Positions 61,510 to 64,000 of a stretch of 64,000 nucleotides of DNA are shown here, in pieces (position 1 is the stretch's first letter; each line of letters opens with the position of its first letter). This stretch comes from Runella aurantiaca. GTDB lineage: Bacteria; Bacteroidota; Bacteroidia; Cytophagales; Spirosomataceae. The stretch is taken from positions 42,119 to 106,118 of the forward strand of contig NZ_QPIW01000024.1 of the NCBI RefSeq assembly GCF_003339505.1, given 5' to 3'. Both the position numbers and the translations under genes were made by a program. Below the pieces are notes generated by a model. It saw only the letters and a program-made list of their open reading frames with translations. It did no database searches and was not told where the DNA came from.

Positions 61510-62931
61510 TTGTTCGCTTTCATCTATACCCTTGGAATTTATCTTGCGCAGGGCATCGCCAAATTAGTCGCTCTTTTTCACGCCAAAACTCGCCTGTGGG
61601 TCAATGGGCAGGAACAGACGTGGGCGTTAATTGGAGATTGGAAAACGGAGAACGGAGAACGGAGAAAGGATAAAGGAGGTCAGAAGTCAGAAGTCAGAAG
61701 TAGGAAATCGGAGGAAGGAGAACGGGGAATGGAGAACGGAGAACGGACCGTCACCAATCACAAATTTACCATTTGGTTTCATGCGGCTTCTTTGGGTGAG
61801 TTTGAACAGGGATGGCCCGTGATTGAGGCGTGTCGGAAGCAATATCCCGCCGCCAAAATCGTCCTAACATTTTTTTCGCCGTCGGGTTATGAAAACAAAA
61901 AAGACTACGACCAAGCGGACATTGTTTGCTACTTGCCCGCCGATACTCCTGCCAATGTGTCTCGTTTTCTGGACGTAGTTCAGCCCGATATGGCGCTTTT
62001 TATCAAGTACGAATTTTGGCCGAATTATCTTTCAGCACTCAAAAAGCGTAGCATTCCAGCCATCTTGTTTTCGGCCATTTTTCGACCCAATCAATTGTTT
62101 TTTAAAGCCTATGGCGGTTTTTACCGAAACGTACTTTTTTGTTTAGACCATATTTTAGTCCAAAATCTGGAGTCTGAGCGTTTGCTTAAGTCAATTGATT
62201 ATGAGAAGGTTACGCTTGCAGGAGATACGCGTTTGGACCGAGTAGTACAAATTTCCAAACAGGCTAAAACCTTTCCCTTGATTGAACAATTCAAAGGCAA
62301 CACGCCACTGCTCATCGTCGGCTCCGCGTGGCCCGATGACTTAGAAGTGATTTTTTCATTCCTGAATAACTTTAACCAACCGCTCAAGGTAATTGTAGCC
62401 CCGCACGAAATCAATGCCGAACAGATTAAAAGTTGGCAAGAGAAAGTGAAGATTAAGTCATTAATTTATAGTGATTTGTTGGGAAGTGGTGAAAATGAAG
62501 GACGTAAAATGGAAGAATGGAGAACGGAGAACGGAGATTTCTTACAAGGCGCTTTGGGTTCATCTTCGCTGCTTTTTCTCGATACTGTGGGTATGCTTTC
62601 TTCTATTTACCGCTACGCTGATTTTGTGTTTGTAGGTGGTGGTTATCGCGACGGATTGCACAATACGATGGAGCCGGCGGTGTTTGGTATGCCAATTTTC
62701 TTCGGACAGCCTTACTATCAGAAGTTTCAGGAAGCTCTGGATTTACTCCAGCTCGGCGGCGCGCAGACCGTGGCTAATGCCGATGAGTTTACCAAAGCAT
62801 TTGCAGAAGTGTATGAAAATGAGGAGTTAAGAAAGCAAAAAACTGATATTTGCCGAGACTACGTGCAGAAAAATGCGGGTGCCAAGGAAAAAGTAATGGC
62901 GGTAATAGCCAATAAATTTATCATGCGGTAA
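61510..62931 (+). CDS. kdtA: 3-deoxy-D-manno-octulosonic acid transferase (KdtA), with low-complexity insertions
   Basis: 473 aa. Transfers Kdo to lipid A, in the inner membrane. N-terminal TM helix (FAFIYTLGIYLAQGIAKLVALF). GT30 blocks: IWFHAASLGEFEQG, KIVLTFFSPSGYE, FIKYEFWPNYL, ILFSAIFRPNQLFF, LAGDTRLDRV, VFVGGGYRDGLHNTMEPAVFG. Start is the TTG at 61510, 12 bases after an in-frame stop; no ATG gives the N-terminus. Residues about 41-82 and about 335-347 are in-frame copies of a GGAGAACGGAGA-type repeat (protein ...ENGERRK..., EEWRTENGD), not found in typical KdtA. The remaining body is complete, so the enzyme may still work. Length is larger than the usual 410-430 aa because of these inserts. 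Confidence 0.9.
   Translation: MFAFIYTLGIYLAQGIAKLVALFHAKTRLWVNGQEQTWALIGDWKTENGERRKDKGGQKSEVRSRKSEEGERGMENGERTVTNHKFTIWFHAASLGEFEQGWPVIEACRKQYPAAKIVLTFFSPSGYENKKDYDQADIVCYLPADTPANVSRFLDVVQPDMALFIKYEFWPNYLSALKKRSIPAILFSAIFRPNQLFFKAYGGFYRNVLFCLDHILVQNLESERLLKSIDYEKVTLAGDTRLDRVVQISKQAKTFPLIEQFKGNTPLLIVGSAWPDDLEVIFSFLNNFNQPLKVIVAPHEINAEQIKSWQEKVKIKSLIYSDLLGSGENEGRKMEEWRTENGDFLQGALGSSSLLFLDTVGMLSSIYRYADFVFVGGGYRDGLHNTMEPAVFGMPIFFGQPYYQKFQEALDLLQLGGAQTVANADEFTKAFAEVYENEELRKQKTDICRDYVQKNAGAKEKVMAVIANKFIMR
61640..61756. repeat. GGAGAACGGAGA / GTCAGAAGTCAGAA low-complexity repeat inside kdtA
   Basis: Imperfect tandem units GGAGAACGGAGA and AGTCAGAAGTCAGA fill this stretch; a shorter copy occurs at 62515-62540. 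Such units are typical of intergenic minisatellites in this type of genome, but here they are in frame. Confidence 0.8.
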
Positions 62932-63117
62932 GCATCTCAAATTGGGATGTGTACGGTTTATTGCCTTCCAAATTTCAACGTTGTTCCGATTCTAAAAATG
63001 GTTGGCCCGATAACAAATTATTTTATTTGATGCCAAGTCGGTTGACGATGATGTAAATCTCGGAGAATGCACTTGTATTCAGAGAGTATATTTTTGCAGT
63101 TTTGACTGTGAAAGTGA

Positions 63118-63231
63118 GCAGAAAGTAAAGGAGGGTTGAATAAAATCAAACCTATTTCGGATAAAAACTTGAAAAGTACCAAAGGACATGGATATATGAA
63201 AGCAGCTGAAAAATATAGGAAACGTAACTAA
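63118..63231 (+). pseudogene. Possible orphan C-terminal tail of a toxin gene
   Basis: An open frame of 37 codons from after a TGA to TAA at 63231, ending HGYMKAAEKYRKRN. A TTG at 63136 preceded by AAAGGAGGG could start it, or it may be the end of a degraded toxin. The ending resembles polymorphic toxin tails by composition. The immunity-like gene begins 7 bases after the stop, as in typical toxin-immunity pairs. Upstream bases 62932-63117 hold no other coding signal. Assignment rests on position and on my impression of the sequence, so confidence is low. Confidence 0.35.
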
Positions 63232-63238
63232 ATAGACT

Positions 63239-63724
63239 ATGGTAAGAGTAAAAAAACCAAAAGAAGGAGATTTAATTGCTTTACCTATTGAAAATCAATG
63301 TGCGATAGGTTTAGTAACTCGTGTTGATGACTATAAAACACCATTGGGTTATTTTTTTAGCAGATTATTTAATCAACCACCGCAGTCAATTGATGATTTG
63401 CTTATAGATTTTCAAAAACCAGTTTTGATTATAAAGTTTGGTTTTCAAGGGTTTAAAGATGGAACGTGGAAAATTTTGGATAGCTTGCCCAATTTTAAGA
63501 GGGGAGATTTTCCAGTACCTGTTTTTTTTACTCATACAAAACCATTCAAGCCACAGTTAGTGTATTTTGATGATAACATGAATGAAATAAGGCGGCAATC
63601 AATAGAAGAAAGTGAAGCTCAGAAATACAAAGATTATCCAGAGACAGGTTTAGGCGGCTCTGGCTTTGTAGAAAAAAAATTGAAACGGCTAATCACCGAA
63701 AAACTATTCACTAGTTCGCCATAG
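63239..63724 (+). CDS. Imm26-like immunity protein
   Basis: 161 aa, soluble. N-terminal VKKPKEGDLIALPIENQCAIGLVTRVDD and a following beta-strand pattern (LLIDFQKPVLIIKFGFQGFKDGTWKILDS, VPVFFTHTKPFKPQLVYFDDNMNEI) fit the Imm26 family. The C-terminal tail GLGGSGFVEKKLKRLI is typical. It begins 7 bases after a possible toxin tail. Base composition is more A/T-rich than the core genes before it. It would protect against a polymorphic toxin; the toxin itself is missing or reduced here. Other options: a stand-alone immunity gene picked up for defence against neighbours. Confidence 0.65.
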   Translation: MVRVKKPKEGDLIALPIENQCAIGLVTRVDDYKTPLGYFFSRLFNQPPQSIDDLLIDFQKPVLIIKFGFQGFKDGTWKILDSLPNFKRGDFPVPVFFTHTKPFKPQLVYFDDNMNEIRRQSIEESEAQKYKDYPETGLGGSGFVEKKLKRLITEKLFTSSP

Positions 63725-64000
63725 TGTTCTGAGTAATAAAAGTTAAAACCTTTGTGCGTTGTTTTAAAGACTGCGTACTGAAAAGAACCGAAGTGTCTGT
63801 AACACGGAGCGTCCTAACCTGCATCAAAGAGAGAAGCAGGCTGTGAGTTTTGAGATAGAAATGTTCTTTGAAATGTAAAAAAACGCGAACTTTTCAGGGA
63901 ATATAGGATAATACTGGGTTTTAAAGAGCACAACATAGCATAGAGAGTGAAAGAATAGTATTTTGGAGTTGCTAAACATTCAAAAACTAACCAATTCCTC
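63725..64000. ncRNA. Structured non-coding region at right edge
   Basis: 276 bases without an open frame. It holds hairpins GTGT-CTGTA-ACAC and CCTGC...GCAGG (13-nt loop) and the segment TGTTCTTTGAAATG, similar to a boxA-type element in rRNA leaders or to the region before some retroelements. It could be the leader of an rRNA operon or the 5' part of a group II intron (a GTGCG occurs at about 63756). The window ends before a decision can be made. Confidence 0.25.

Noticed and set aside
61510..62931. Frameshift or assembly error in kdtA
   Set aside because: The inserted repeats are in frame and all conserved blocks are found in order in one frame.

Overview
The window looks like chromosomal DNA from a Bacteroidota, most likely an order Cytophagales member of the Runella/Spirosomaceae type. 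The family guess is from memory of similar gene content, not a search. The evidence for the phylum is: promoters of the form TTTG-N20-TAnnTTTG (clearest at 2268-2299); a type VI secretion Hcp of the Bacteroidota TssD kind; LytTR regulators; large secreted proteins with ELWKSDGT repeats and a C-terminal block ending in GCN; a YtxJ bacillithiol-type redox protein; and type II (eukaryote-like) glutamine synthetase. I count about 52 credible protein genes and see no tRNA, rRNA, CRISPR array, insertion sequence or prophage.

Layout. 1-3440: ABC-F ATPase and glutamine synthetase, each followed by a clear terminator. 3692-8460: a five-gene operon (FdtA-like cupin, DegT aminotransferase, GT2, methyltransferase, polytopic glycosyltransferase-like protein) for a 3-amino-deoxysugar glycan. 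8463-14569: M42 aminopeptidase, a secreted glucose/sorbosone-dehydrogenase-like protein, and a DUF885 protein. 14696-26312: a minus-strand T6SS accessory island (PAAR, Hcp, VgrG, a GH19-like muramidase/chitinase fold protein, several unknown exported proteins, a repeat lipoprotein) that ends in a LytTR regulator and an S74-type adhesin. No sheath, baseplate or ClpV gene is here. 26524-39429: NTF2-like paralogs, giant secreted proteins, a C1q-like protein and a second LytTR gene. 39597-48109: a signalling cluster with twin HisKA_3 kinases, two NarL-type regulators and a hybrid propeller kinase. 48279-50728: GH43 and a Tat-exported Gfo/Idh oxidoreductase. 50901-55067: a copper/heme group with a PHM-like copper monooxygenase fused to a c-type heme domain, a PAS protein, and an MbnH/MbnP-like pair. 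55275-58198: PadR regulator, a TonB-anchor-like membrane protein and two TonB-type proteins. 58300-62931: outer-membrane barrel, UvrC, YtxJ and KdtA. 63118-64000: an apparent toxin-tail remnant with an Imm26-like immunity gene, then a structured non-coding leader that runs off the window.

The most unusual non-coding signal is a 50-bp two-block element (TACCCGAATTGGGGGG, 25 bp, TTTTGTACC) present three times on the minus strand, each time exactly 27 nt before an ATG. A second signal is a pair of TACCCTGA-type direct repeats with a 23-bp period, found twice at the borders of the signalling cluster. Together they suggest a local regulon that links the LytTR/NarL regulators to secreted surface proteins. 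Other points of interest are the PHM-like/MbnP/MbnH neighbourhood, the in-frame invasion of kdtA by a GGAGAACGGAGA-type repeat, and the toxin-tail/immunity remnant.
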